Shown here: piece by piece, positions 12,807-24,340 of the stretch
Numbering within the stretch: the stretch's first letter is position 1
Layout: each line of letters starts with the position of its first letter
Source of the DNA: Rhipidocladum racemiflorum
Lineage: Eukaryota; Streptophyta; Magnoliopsida; Poales; Poaceae
Direction of reading: 5' to 3'
Assembly (NCBI GenBank): GCA_036346355.1
Contig: CM070572.1
Coordinates: forward strand, 44,181,944-44,245,943
DNA length: 64,000 nt
Translations under genes and position numbers: made by a program
The notes under the pieces: model-generated
What the model saw: only the letters and a program-made list of their open reading frames with translations
Database searches by the model: none
Told to the model about the DNA's origin: nothing

Positions 12807-15407
12807 ATCTCCTCTTTTGGTGATTTATGACAAACGATTTAACAAATGCACCAAAGGACAATATAAAGATATTTAGCTTTGAAATGAACACGGAGAATGA
12901 GTAAGAGATCATACTTACAAATATTCTCCGTCTTTTTCATTGTCCCTTTTTGTCAATCGATTATGGGGCGTTTAATAAGTCCATAAATTCTCCCCAAATA
13001 TTCTCCCTCTTTTGACAATCGATTAGGGGCAATTGATAAATCCATAAATTCTCCCCTTTGTCATTAATCCCAAAAGAATAACCTTTTCTCCCTCTAGATT
13101 GAACACTCAATAAAAGATTAGGAAGAACAAGATAAAACAGAGGAGCTAGTAATAAGACAATGATATTAAGCTCCCCCAAAATCTAGGCAAGATATGAAAG
13201 CTATAATATCCTAGATTTAGGTTTATGGATAAGCTAACATCATAAATTGATACTAAATGACTATGATGCCTTAAAACATATGTAAATGACAAGCACGACA
13301 AGGCATCACAAAGATAATGATCATGAGTCAAAAGATATAAAGGAGGTACATACTCATGATTGAATAAAGTATCAAGCGAGAGAAGTAGATAATGTACAAG
13401 GGCATACCTTAATGAAGTATCATCCAAAAGACGTGATTGTCATATGCAAGGAACTAAAAGTAGCTCACAAATGCATGTTAGATGACATTTGGATGCACAT
13501 AAGCAATAAACACATTTAAGGAATACCACTTGTAGACAATTAAGAACAAATATCCATTAAGAGCAAAAATGAATACCAAATGAATGAGGAAGAGCTAAAA
13601 GAATATTCTAATACACAAAAGCTCCCCCTAAAACTAAGCAACATGGTACCGATTGAGTAATTACGGATAAGCAATAAATGAACTAAATGATAACAATTTA
13701 AATGAAGTCATGATTTATAAGAATGTAAGAAATGCTTAAATCATGACAAAGATCATATAGCAAATATGTGTAACAGAGCATAATAATTAATATCATATAG
13801 CCACCGTGTATGGAATTGAATTACATGCTTATGATCAATTTAAAGAGCAATGTATACCTCTTACTAATGTGATCTTCAACTTACATTTCCTCCTCCTTTA
13901 GCATGGTGTCATCCATATCAATCAACCTTATATTGTAAAATGTTAGATGACACTTATGTAGAGAGAAAATGCAATTATCAATGAGAGGATACCAATTGAT
14001 AAATATAGCATCAATTAGAAAGCGATACCAATTAACAAGCAATTTAAACACGATGTCGAGCAATCTAATTACCAATTGAAATACATAAAGATTGAAAGAA
14101 TTGATACCAATTGGAATACTTATCATGATAATCATTACACCATTTAAGGTTTAAGGCAATTAGCTTAATGGTGTACAAAGACCTTATTAAATATGGTCGA
14201 AAAGAAATCGTCCCTTATGTCGGTTCTTGTCTCGTTGTATGTTCGAATCAGTCATGGTCAAGTCGCACGGCATCGGATCCCTCGGACTGGAGCTACACTC
14301 CTTTCCTTCATCTCACCGTCGAAGTTGACTCACTTTTCCGAAACCTTGAACACCAACAGATAAGCACACAATTTCCAGGAACAAGTATCTTTCAACTTGA
14401 CCCAAGTCAGTCTCACAAGGTCTAAGTGAAATATGCATGAGGTAAAAGGTTGACATGATACTACTACTCCAATGCATGCTAAAATACTGATTGAATTCAA
14501 TGCACAAAGAAGGATTTGAAACGCAGATTCAATTCTTGAAGTTCAAACAGAGGTAAAGAATAAACCATAAACGAGCTCACTCTTGAACTTACAAGAAAAG
14601 GTTCCACTCTCTAAGATATAAACTTCAAAGAGAAGAGAGAGGAAGCAAATTGCGGCCGACACAATCAATTTCAATAAAAGAACACTAGCCCCACAAAGCA
14701 CTTTCAATCGAGAAGACTTGAATATTTGAAAGGCTTGCCAAGAACTTAGGTTGATTTGAGGACAAAGAATTTGAGTAAATGTGCTCCCAACTTATCTTAA
14801 AAGGATCATGGAGCTATGCTCATGCTCAACTCAAATTTCATCAAAAGGAAAGAATCAAATCAACCAAACAAGGTTCGGATACTCCGGATAAAATAACCAG
14901 AGAGTCCGGATTGGCAAGCAAGACAAACTTTGGTGAATGGTCAACTGGACAGATCGGACATATAGCCCGGATACTCCGGATAACTCCGGATACTCGGAAC
15001 AAATGTCCGGAGACTCGGGTTGACCTATTCGGCCAAACACCGAGAATTTGCAAATTTTGGTCAAATGAAGTCCAATGACCATAGGATTTTGTGGAGATGA
15101 TCCATGGACAATCAAGAGACCTTTTCAACAGAATTTCTCAAATAAAGTCCTCCATACAAAAGATATTCCAATAAGAACAAATGGAGGTTTAGATTTGACA
15201 CTAAGTCAAATTCACGTTATCAATCTTGCTTATAAGTTCGAATAAATTTGAGAACTCTCGGATAAGAACTCCATATGCAAGAGAAGATTTTCCAACAAAT
15301 ATTTTCAATAAATCAAATCGATTTGCCTGAGCATCTGGCAACTCATGCTAAAACTAGCTCCAAACAAATTTTAAATAAGGAGTTGAATTAAAAGCAAGCA
15401 AGAAATA
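12807..15407 (-). repeat. Truncated internal region of an upstream SIRE unit
   Basis: Homologous to 4380-6993. It lies upstream (minus sense) of the LTR at 10149-12806, so it is the 3' end of a further tandem unit. Homology stops at 15407, where the sequence changes to unrelated gypsy-like DNA. Confidence 0.8.
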
Positions 15408-18400
15408 ACAACGAATCAAAATGGGGCAAAAGGAAATCAGATGCAAATAACAACTTAACACTCAGCAAAAGAACAAAGCAGTTGCTAGCATACTAGTTCC
15501 AAACGCAACAGGTTAAGCGAGGTTCTTTTACACTTTCAGTACCTTCAATAACTCGGCTTCAAGGGCTAAATTTATGTATTTCAGTAATTATACCATCGAA
15601 TTTAAGAAGCTAAGATTGTTTGGATTAACAAAATTAAAGCTAGCTATTCAAGTAATGCGCTATTCGGAACCATAAAACTTAGACCTATTGTGCTAATAGA
15701 ATTCAGATGCAAAGTGTGATACTACGGGATTGCATAACCTTAGAAAGCATGAAATTTGCAATTAGAACCCTACGGTCTGATGTTTTAACGCGTTTCGGGC
15801 TGTTTTCGGGCTTTTTGGGCTGCTCCGGGGATGTGTTGGGCTTGGGGGAACTTTCTTGGGCTGGTTGGTGGGGCTTGTTTGGCCCATGTGGGGGTGAGGA
15901 GGGGGAGTTTTCCTGCTGCCCTAGCCCCTTCCCCTCCCCATTTGCGCCGCACCCCCTTCCCCCTCCCACCTCCTTGTCTCCTCTCCTCTCTAGCCTTTCC
16001 TCTCCCTCACCTCCACCTCTCCCACCCCACCAACCCTTGCTGCGTCGTCTCCACTGCCACGCCGTGCCGTGGTGCTGTCCTCGCTAGTGGGATGATCCGC
16101 GACGAGGAGAGCCGGTGGGAGGAGGAGATCGGGTGGAGATCGCGAGGAGAAGCGGTTGTTTTGCGATTCTTCAAGAAGGTAATGGGGAACCTTGTGTGGT
16201 AGATCTTATGCTGTTGTAGAGGGGTTTTCCATGTTTTTGGATCATGGGAGGTGCTGCCATGGGGTAGAATTGATGAAAAACTAGAGTTGTACTCACGTTT
16301 TGGTTCGGGCAGATTGGGAACCCGAACTAGGGCAGGCGTTTTCGCCAATTTAGAGTTTGAATCTGACCGTACGGACTTTTAGGAAGTTGTAGATAATTTC
16401 ATTATCTTTCCGTGCATATAAAGAAAGTTAAAATCCGCCCAGCCGTTTGGGAGATATGGCTGTTTTACCGAGCGCTGTCAAATCTGTGACGAGATTGGGA
16501 CAGTTCGTGTTCAACGTTAGATTAAACAACATTAGAGTCCGAATTAGTCTTTCTCTATAACTAGAAAAAGTTGGGAATTTTCCTAAGCTATGCGAGGATG
16601 TACTCGTTTATTCAATTTGGAGTCCTAGAACAGAAGTTATGCCCGTTGGAAGGCTGCTGTCCCGACGGGACAGATTTGCTGTTTTCTGATTTTAGGAGTT
16701 GTGTTAAGTCGGGGTAGTGGGTTCTATGTGTGTGTTTTGTGGACTCGATTTGAGTGTGTGGCACGTGTTTGCAGGTGGTGTGCCTTCGGGAGTGCCCTCA
16801 ACCTCTCGTCACTCCGTTGCCCGCGGTTGAAGGCAAGTGTGTTGTGTGGATTGTATGCTATATGTGTTGCTAGTTGTGCTTCATAGTATTTGGAATAGAT
16901 AACATGTTGTCTTGCCATGAATTACATGTATTGCTTGATATGAAGCCATTATGCCATGATTTAAATGTACTTATTGTTGATAAGCGGATTACACGCCATG
17001 TGATGATATGCAATACTCCTATACATGGGTACGTTGTTGTCCATTTTGCATACATGGCATACTTTCATGGCCGGCCGGTGAGATAAGTCATAACTATTCC
17101 GGGAGGGTCGGTGAGAACCGTTATGACTAATCCGGGGCTATTCTTGAGTAAGACCTACATCGTGATTCCATCCACCGTGGTGAATGGAAGCGAGTGATAG
17201 GCACCCTCCATCTTCGGGATGGGAGGGGAAAAGGGTGCATGCCGACGGGTGTGCACTCAACCATACCGGTATGAGTTTCCAAGGAGACATGTGCATTGCA
17301 TTGCATTGCATTGCATTAATGAAATATGTATATGATGATGTTTATGAGATGACGATGTGAATACTTATGAGTTGCTCACGAGATGAATACATGGATGCTT
17401 AAAAGAGGTTTGGAATGCTAACCATGTTGTGTTATGATGTGCTTCTGGAGGTTGGTGATGATGGTTTGTTGACTTGATCTTTGTTTTTCCATTACAATAC
17501 ACTTTGCTGAGTTTTGAACTCACGCTTGTGTTTTATGTTGTTTTTAGGTACCTTGAGATCGGCATGAGGGAAAAGGGGAATAGTCACACATCTCCACGTA
17601 GTTCACGCAATTGATTCCACAATGGAATCATTTGGAGTCATGACAATGAACTTAATGTGATACCATTGATGTTTATGGTTTAGATGTGTGCTAGGATTGC
17701 TTTATTCGTTTCATTTGGCTAATGATGACTTTGGGATGCTTAAAGTGGACTTATATTGCTTCCGTGTCGCTTATTATTGCTGTTTTAGATGTTTCATATT
17801 ATGTCATATTCTGCTATGCTATTATGGTTGCGCAAGATCATGCTAAAACAAAGGAGATGCTGTCGAAATTTCCAATAATTCAAACTGATTACTTGCTGTA
17901 ATTTACCTTAAATTATGGTATTAATTGCTGTATGGTCTATGTTTGGTGGCATTCTGGGCTTACTAGAAGCCGGGGTGTTACACAAAGCAAGTCATTATTT
18001 AAAGGTTTTTCCATAACATTGTAGTACAAATACTGTAGAGTGATTCTGAGCTAATCTCCCTTAAATTTGTATTTAGACGAGATGTTCTACAGATGACCAA
18101 AAAGGCTTAAGTATTACAAATTTACACATGTTAAAGGTTAGACTTTCATTTTCAGATCACGGTGGCACCTTATCAAATTATCTACTCATTCTTTAGGAAC
18201 TGAAATTAAGGGAAAGCTTCCAGGGTTAATTTAAAGTTGGGTTCGCTACCATTCAATTTCTATTTGCAACACTAACCGACTAATTAAATGTCAAGGCCTT
18301 ATTAAACAATTTTCCTTTAAGAAGCAAGAATACAAGATGAGTTTGAGCATGTAGAAACAGTAAGCAAGTCCTAATCGAAGTCATAAAACAGCAAAAGTAC

Positions 18401-20039
18401 ATTACATTGAAGTCCTAGAAACAAGTGTTTGGATCAAAGTTGCACAAGTTAATAACATTTCGGCAATTCTAGGTATTGAAACACAACCATGATAACAATC
18501 AATGCAAATCAAGTCCGAAAGCAAATATTTTCACATAACTAGGAAGTTTACAGGCCAAGGATTAAAACGAGGTTGGTTTCACTCAATTTGGAGTTGTTTT
18601 GCAGTAATAGTACTTTATAAAATTTCTAAACCTAAAGCAAATAACTAAGCTCATTAATTACACAATAGTCCAATCTAAATTTTTTTTACATATTCATAAA
18701 CTTCATGATTTTATACAAATTTAGGAAGTGATTTCATCTAATTTGGAGTTACGTAGCAAAAGTTATGCCCACTTGAATTTGATTCGGCCAGAAAATCAAT
18801 GAAAAAAATGAAAAATACGCTTTCCACTGGGAAAAGCGCATTCTTCACGCTCACGCGCCTCAACTAGTCCTTAGCCACCTGACAGCCGGACCCCACCGGT
18901 CAGAGGGCCTTCGCGTGCGCACCTCTGATTGGCCGGGCCCACACGTCATCGGCTCAAAACAGAGCCGCACGGGGCGGGCTCGCCAGCGGCGTTGCGGCGG
19001 CGGAGAGGGCCAGGCGAGCGCAGGGTGAGGGAGAGGGAGGAGTGGGGAACCTGAGGGTGCAATCGCTTCAGGCCGAGCGGTAGTGAGGCAATCTCGCGGC
19101 GGAGCGGGGCGGAGGCCGGCGGGGAAAGCTGCCGGCGGTGGAGAAGAAGACGGGTTAGACCCGGCTAAGGTGGGGAAAATGAACTAGGGAGCAAGGGGGA
19201 CCTTGAGGAGCTGTCGGTTTCCCCGGAGGCGGCTCGGAGCGGGCTGGCACTGCATGATCGGAGATGGAGAAGAAGGGCGTAGCCGAGGCGGTGGTTCGGC
19301 CGAGGAGACCTACAATGAAGCTTGTCGCGGTGAGCAGCAGGTTTGCAAAGAGCTTGGGCCTCGGCGAATTGGAATGGAAGCTCATCGTGGAGGAGAATTT
19401 CTCGCGGAGGTGCTCGCCGGTTTTCCCCTCAAGCCCAACGCTTCGGTCGGCAGTGGAGCGAGGAAAAAGGGCGAGCAGGCATTGAGGAAGGGCCGTCGCA
19501 GCTTAAATGAGTGAGGGAGGGGCGGAGCAGGCGATGCAACAGTGCGCAGTATGGGCGGCAGAGCGTTCGGCGCCGGGCGGTGACCGCATGGCGCGCGTTT
19601 CTTGCGCAAGGCATGTCCGGGAGAGAGGAATGGAGGACCGAGCGACGCCGTGAGCCGAGAAACGGCGTGTGAGCCGGGCGACGCAACGGCGTACGGGCGG
19701 AGGAGGGCAAGGGGGAACGGCGGTGGCAACGTTCGACCAAACGGCAGAGCAACTTCTTCAGACTACCGTCAAGTTTACTGTTCACTCGATTAAGAGAAAA
19801 GCATTGACTGCAGTTGGTCCAAGAAGTTGATGGTTCAGAGAATTAATGATTCAGGCACATTGTGTTGATAAGTTTGTGCATTTGATTGGCCCAAAATGCT
19901 ATGACAATCTTTGAGCTAAAAGGCTTGGAAAAGGAAATTCAGAAGCACTCAGCCCTTGCCCAAAACAGTAATGATATGCTTAGCTTAGCAAAGCATGAAA
20001 TGAAACTTTATTAAGCTAACAAAGTTTTCGGATGTTACA
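15408..20039. repeat. Probable gypsy-LTR-derived non-coding segment, interrupted
   Basis: The two parts (15408-15709 and 17988-20039) are one segment split by a solo LTR. The right end reads TGTTACA, so the minus strand begins TGTAACATCCG, a usual gypsy LTR start. A GC-rich block at 18830-19760 resembles the GC-rich leader portion of grass gypsy LTRs. No matching TG end or TSD is found at the left, which abuts the broken SIRE array. Open frames here (19203-19514, 19382-19785) are GC-rich chance ORFs without recognisable domains. Confidence 0.4.
15715..17982 (+). mobile_element. Solo LTR (gypsy-type), TSD CAAAG
   Basis: A 2268-bp element with TG...CA ends (TGTGATACTACGG ... CCGGGGTGTTACA), flanked by perfect 5-bp direct repeats CAAAG at 15710-15714 and 17983-17987. 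No internal coding region is present, so it is a solo LTR left by LTR-LTR recombination. A related LTR lies in the opposite orientation at 53757-56048. Both carry a short (ATTGC)n tract (17292-17316 here). Plus orientation is inferred from a GC-rich block near the 5' end, as in the LTR at 32739. Confidence 0.9.
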
Positions 20040-20780
20040 ATAAAATGCTTTCTTCTTTAAAACGGTGGCATAAAAATAATTTTCAACAAAATATGGAATC
20101 ATATAAAATTATGGAGTTAATTTTATTAAAAACTAGTAAGACTTGGAAGGGCCTGAAAATTGGCCTACAAAACCTGTGACCCGGCCCTGGTCAGCCCGGA
20201 TTGAACTTTAGCATGTGGATGTGCCGGACCATGTTTGACAAAACCTCATTTCGAAACTTTCGATTCAAACAATTTTTTGGTCTGATAACTTTCAATTCAA
20301 AAAAATTTTGGTTCGAAAAGTTTTAACTAAAAAAATTTTCAGTTCAAAATGTTTCGATTGAAAAAAGTTTCAGTTCAAAATTTTTGAATAAAAAACTTTT
20401 AAAAATAGTTAAAATACTTTCTATTAAAAAATTTAGGGGAATTTGGAAAAAAAAAACTTTTTGAGTTTGAGGGAAATAGAATGGATGAGAAAAGTGGGAT
20501 AAATGGGATGCGTTAAGTATCACAACTGAGAACTTTTTAGGAGGAAAGGAAGGGAGGGAAATAAGAAGGTTTGTCACCTGTCTATATCTTCTCTCAACAC
20601 AGTGAATAGAGAAAAAAAGTAACTGGGAATGAAAAGAAAAATTAGGTCACAACGCATTGGGAATTATGCACGCCATATAAAACGAAAAATTAGCTCGAAA
20701 AGTATACGTCTAATAAAAAGACGTCGAGGAAAGTACTAAGTACGGTCAGGTTTGAAACAGTGATTCAAAATTTACAATGA
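20040..20780. other. A/T-rich intergenic DNA with a ~31-bp degenerate repeat
   Basis: No gene is visible. At about 20255-20410 five degenerate units of about 31 bp alternate TTCGATTCAAAA-like and TTTTGGTTCGAAA-like halves, making imperfect palindromes. Confidence 0.5.
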
Positions 20781-21170
20781 ACAGATAGGCTCCTCCAGTA
20801 TCCTGGTCTTCATTTTTTTTATTTATTACAAAAACAAAATCTTCATTATATACTCAAGTAAAAATTTATTGATGTTTTTATGACTTCTCACTTTCTCCGA
20901 ATACAACTTTGACCACTAAGTATTATCACACTATTACTCAAGGATGAATCCGTGACATTTTTATGTTAAAAATATAAATATTCAAAAAGAAACTATGTCA
21001 AGAATACAAAAGTTTGACTGTACTCTTTTCCTTTTTTCCCATGGCAAGAATTTTGGGATTAGAAGTTGCTATTAAAATTTTCATTGAGTAAGTATAAAAT
21101 TAAAAGGTAAAAATACTAACTTTTTTTTTATTTTTTTATACTATTTTAATGTAAATTTTAGTATCTCTAG
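20781..21170 (+). repeat. Repeat X, copy 1
   Basis: An approximately 390-bp A/T-rich dispersed sequence beginning ACAGATAGGCTCCTCC. A second copy is split into 36608-36770 and 51790-52027 by the Tekay array. The matching stretch ends at ATCTCTAG in both places: here a hAT-like MITE follows, at the other a CACTA end follows. No coding potential seen. Confidence 0.75.
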
Positions 21171-21648
21171 TAGGGATGGCAACGGGTCCGGGTCCCTCCG
21201 GGTCCAACCTCCGTGGACCCGGACCCGAGACTCGAATTTCGGACCCGGACCCGGACCCGAACCCGACAGGTACTCGGACCCGAACATGTTATTTGAGGTT
21301 TGCATGCATAAGGTCATTGAGATATTCAAATAAAATGAAAAAAATTTAGCTAAAATGGGGTTTGAAGACACTTGATTCAATCACATGGTTCCCTTCATTG
21401 AGCTATAATGTGACTTGTGACAAGGGTGCATACTAATCTATTTTAAGTTCACCACACCTTCTACCTAGAGTCGGGTCCGGGTCTGGGTACCCACGGGTCC
21501 GAGTACCCACGGGTCCAACATGAGACCCGGACCCGGACTCGAACCCGGATCCGGACCCGAACTAATATACCCGTGGATCCGAATTTGGACCCGGACCCGG
21601 ACCCGTCGGGTCGGGTACCCGGACCCACGGGTATTTTTGCCATCCCTA
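21171..21648. mobile_element. hAT-like MITE with TAGGGATGGCAA ends
   Basis: A 478-bp element with terminal inverted repeats TAGGGATGGCAA (left) and TTGCCATCCCTA (right), flanked by 8-bp target duplications ATCTCTAG (21163-21170) and ATATCTAG (21649-21656) with one mismatch. Eight-base TSDs and this end sequence fit the hAT (Ac/Ds) superfamily. Both subterminal parts are dense in GGACCC/GGGTCC direct and inverted motifs. Too short to code for a transposase. Confidence 0.85.
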
Positions 21649-21656
21649 ATATCTAG

Positions 21657-22443
21657 GGGTAAAAAGCCTCTCTTCTTGCTCCATATCTCTCTCGGCAAAC
21701 AGACCGTACGTAACAGGTTCAATCCTCTGTCATGCGGTATAAACGGCACATACTGATATCATATCGCATCAAGAACTACCCTATCCGACAGATCGAAGAC
21801 CTGACAATCAAGACTTGTCCCAACTACATTCTCCATTACAAGAAGCTGATGGCCGGCAAAGCTAGCTGCTATGTTGGGCATCCCCCGATGGCCGGCAAAG
21901 GAGTGGGCGGGAGCATTCTCCTGCCATTTTTCCCGGGCTTTTCTGCTCCAACCTCTAAACAAAGCAGAAACCCCGGACCAACCAACCACCAGGACAAGCG
22001 AGAAGAGAAATCATCTCCCTAGCACGGCCGACATGCACCCCACGTTCGCGCCCTGCTTAAATTAGGCGGCCACCGTGCGAGGCCGCCCCCCTTTTTTATT
22101 TTCTCAGGGCCGGATCCGCCTCCTCCCACAATGCCGGCCGTAGTGCGCGACATGTTCCCGCTCCTTGGTTGCCCGTCCGTCGTTTCTTGATTCTTTCTTC
22201 CTTTCTCTCTCTCTCTCTCTCTGATTGTGTTGGTGTTGCTGTTCGATTGATCGAGGGAGCAGATCAGCGTTTGTGCGTGAGGAAGGGCGCCGTGGCTGCC
22301 GTGGCGTTGTGTGTCGCTGTTGATCTTGATCGTCGCCGCCGCCGCCGCCGCGTTTGTGTTTTGGAGGAGGCGCGGTGGTGCACGACCGCCGGGTGCCACG
22401 CGCCCACGCCTTGCGCGCCAAGCTCGAGGCGGTGGGCTGGGTG
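21657..22443 (+). promoter_or_regulatory. Upstream region and 5' leader of the RopGEF gene
   Basis: No ORF of interest. It includes a duplicated GATGGCCGGCAAAG (21849 and 21888 regions), a (CT)n tract at about 22203-22222 typical of plant 5' leaders, and a (GCC)n tract at about 22333-22351 just before the start codon at 22444. A TATA box is not assigned. Confidence 0.4.
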
Positions 22444-23413
22444 ATGGTGCGGTTCCTTCGGCGCCACAGCCTCTACAAGACCAGCTCGCAGCAGCAGAGC
22501 CAGCACCAGGAGAGTGGCGGTAGCGGCAGCGACACGGAGATGCACGAGTCCCTTGGCAATGGCGGCGGCACTCCCCCGCTGCCCAACGGCAGAGCGGCCG
22601 GCGGGCCGCCTCGCTCCCGCCTCGCCCGCGACGGGCCGCCTTCAGGTACATCACATTTTGATCGACTCGTTTGGTTCTTGATTCGCTCTTCTTAATTTGG
22701 ATGTTTCATGCGATCATTAATTCTTTGGTTTTGCATTTATGGTTAGATTTGGACGTGATGAAGGAGAGGTTTGCGAAGCTCCTGCTCGGAGAGGACATGT
22801 CCGGCACGGGGAAGGGCGTCGCGTCGGCGCTGGCGCTGTCGAACGCCATCACCAACCTGGCGGCGTCCGTCTTCGGGGAGCACCGCAAGCTGGAGCCGAT
22901 GGCGCCGGACACCAAGGAGCGGTGGAAGAAGGAGGTCGGCTGGCTGCTGTCCGTCACCGACCACATCGTCGAGTTTGTCCCCACGCGGCAGACCTCCGAG
23001 GACGGCACAACCATGGAGGTACGCAACAATCTCCTTCCGTCGTGCGTCGCGTTGTCCGTTCCGTGAGCACGTAATTCAATGCAGCTTCCTCCTGCCAAGA
23101 TCGATCGATCTTAACTTACATGCTCGCTGTTCCTATATTCGCAGATCATGTCGACGGCGCAGCGCCGCGACCTGCAGATGAACATCCCCGCGCTGCGCAA
23201 GCTCGACGCCATGCTCATCGTGAGTGCTGAAATGATCGATGCATATATATATACATTGTGCTTGATCATGGCGAATGAATGGATCGAATGGAAATCATCA
23301 ATCTATGCACGCACGCACTGGTGCAGGGGTACATGGACAACTTCGTGGACCAGAGCGAGTTCTGGTACGAGAAGGGCGGCGACAACAAGCGCGACGACGA
23401 CAAGTGGTGGATG

Positions 23414-23858
23414 TGTCAGATGCGAGTTAGAACAACTCCAATCTGACAGATAAATTTGTGGATTTTGGGAAGAACGTGTAAAAGACGCAAGAACTAGGGC
23501 TAAGCTAAGTACGAGAGTAGGTACTGGAATATGTGGGATTCAGAATGCTTTACTCTCTCCCCTGTTCTCCTGATTTAAAGTCCCCGATTTGGGTTACACT
23601 TGACTCAGTAAAAGTAATAGTTTCTGACGGTGAATAGTAAAGCGACAAGTAAAACGACAAAAATGGCTATCTTGGCCAGACGCTTTTACGGCTAATCTCC
23701 TCCTTTGACTCTTCTTAAACTTCTCTTGCGGTAAAACATCTCCACCGTCCATCCTTGATGAAATCGTTCTCTACTAGTTTTGGTCTGCTGACTCCATTTC
23801 AAACATTCAGTCTTCTTCTCTGTTTCTCTGCTTCACTCGACAAGCTACGGTCCTGACA
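23414..23858 (-). repeat. 3' LTR of Reina-like element
   Basis: 445 bp, TGTCAG...CTGACA. Adjacent purine tract on the minus strand GGGGAAAT at 23859-23866. Confidence 0.95.
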
Positions 23859-23888
23859 ATTTCCCCGTGCTCGTCATGATTCTTGTCC

Positions 23889-24340
23889 TCAAGGATCAAA
23901 ATAAGGAAAAGTTTTTCGGATAAAAGCCAAGTCTTCCCAAGTGGCTTCAGCTGGTGTCAAGTTATGCCACTGAATCAACCACTGTGCGACCGGAACTCCC
24001 TTTCTTGGAATGATACGACGTTCAAGGACTGCAATTGGTTCGGTCTTGATCAACCCATTCTCACATACAGCTGGAAGTCCTTCCATCGGCACTGCTCGTT
24101 TTCCCAGGTGCTTCTTCAACTGACTTACATGAAACACCGGATGTATGTTGGCACTCTCAGGCAGTTGCAATTTGTATGCAACTTTTCCCACTCTTTCCAC
24201 TACTTTGAACGGTCCATAAAATTTGGATCTGAGTTTCAGTGAACCCTTTAAACCAAAAGCGTTTTGCCTATATGGTTGTAATTTTAAATAAACCATATCT
24301 CCAATCTGTAGCTCCCTTTCGGATCTATGACGATCAGCAA
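23889..24340 (-). pseudogene. Integrase C-terminus and chromodomain of Reina-like element (frameshifted tail)
   Basis: Continuation of the polyprotein in another frame. It has the GPFKVVERVGKVAYKLQLP integrase C-terminal (GPY/F-like) region, then FHVSQLKKHLG, then a chromodomain ending with WLIQWHNLTPAEATWED. Chromodomains of this class steer integration towards marked chromatin. The frame is separated from the main ORF by one base in a T7 run (minus strand, near 24338-24344), a homopolymer where sequence error is also possible. Confidence 0.85.

Larger units (their letters stand above)
1..15407 (-). mobile_element. Tandem array of a SIRE/Maximus-like copia element lacking pol
   Basis: The sequence from position 1 reappears from 8404 with near identity to 15407, a period of about 8.4 kb. 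Read on the minus strand the order is partial internal (15407-12807), LTR (12806-10149), complete internal (10148-4380), LTR (4379-1744), partial internal (1743-1). LTR edges are set by TG...CA ends, by a tRNA-iMet primer site beside one edge and by a purine tract beside the other. Only gag is recognisable; no reverse transcriptase, RNase H or integrase is visible in the 3.9 kb between gag and the next LTR. The LTR-internal-LTR-internal order is what unequal recombination between LTRs gives. The right side stops abruptly at 15407, where copy 1 continues differently at 6994, so the array is truncated there. No TSD can be read. Confidence 0.85.

Noticed and set aside
19203..19785. Long GC-rich ORFs on both strands
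   Set aside because: Overlapping ORFs in nearly all frames, no domain, arginine/alanine/proline composition from GC bias, located in an LTR-like segment.
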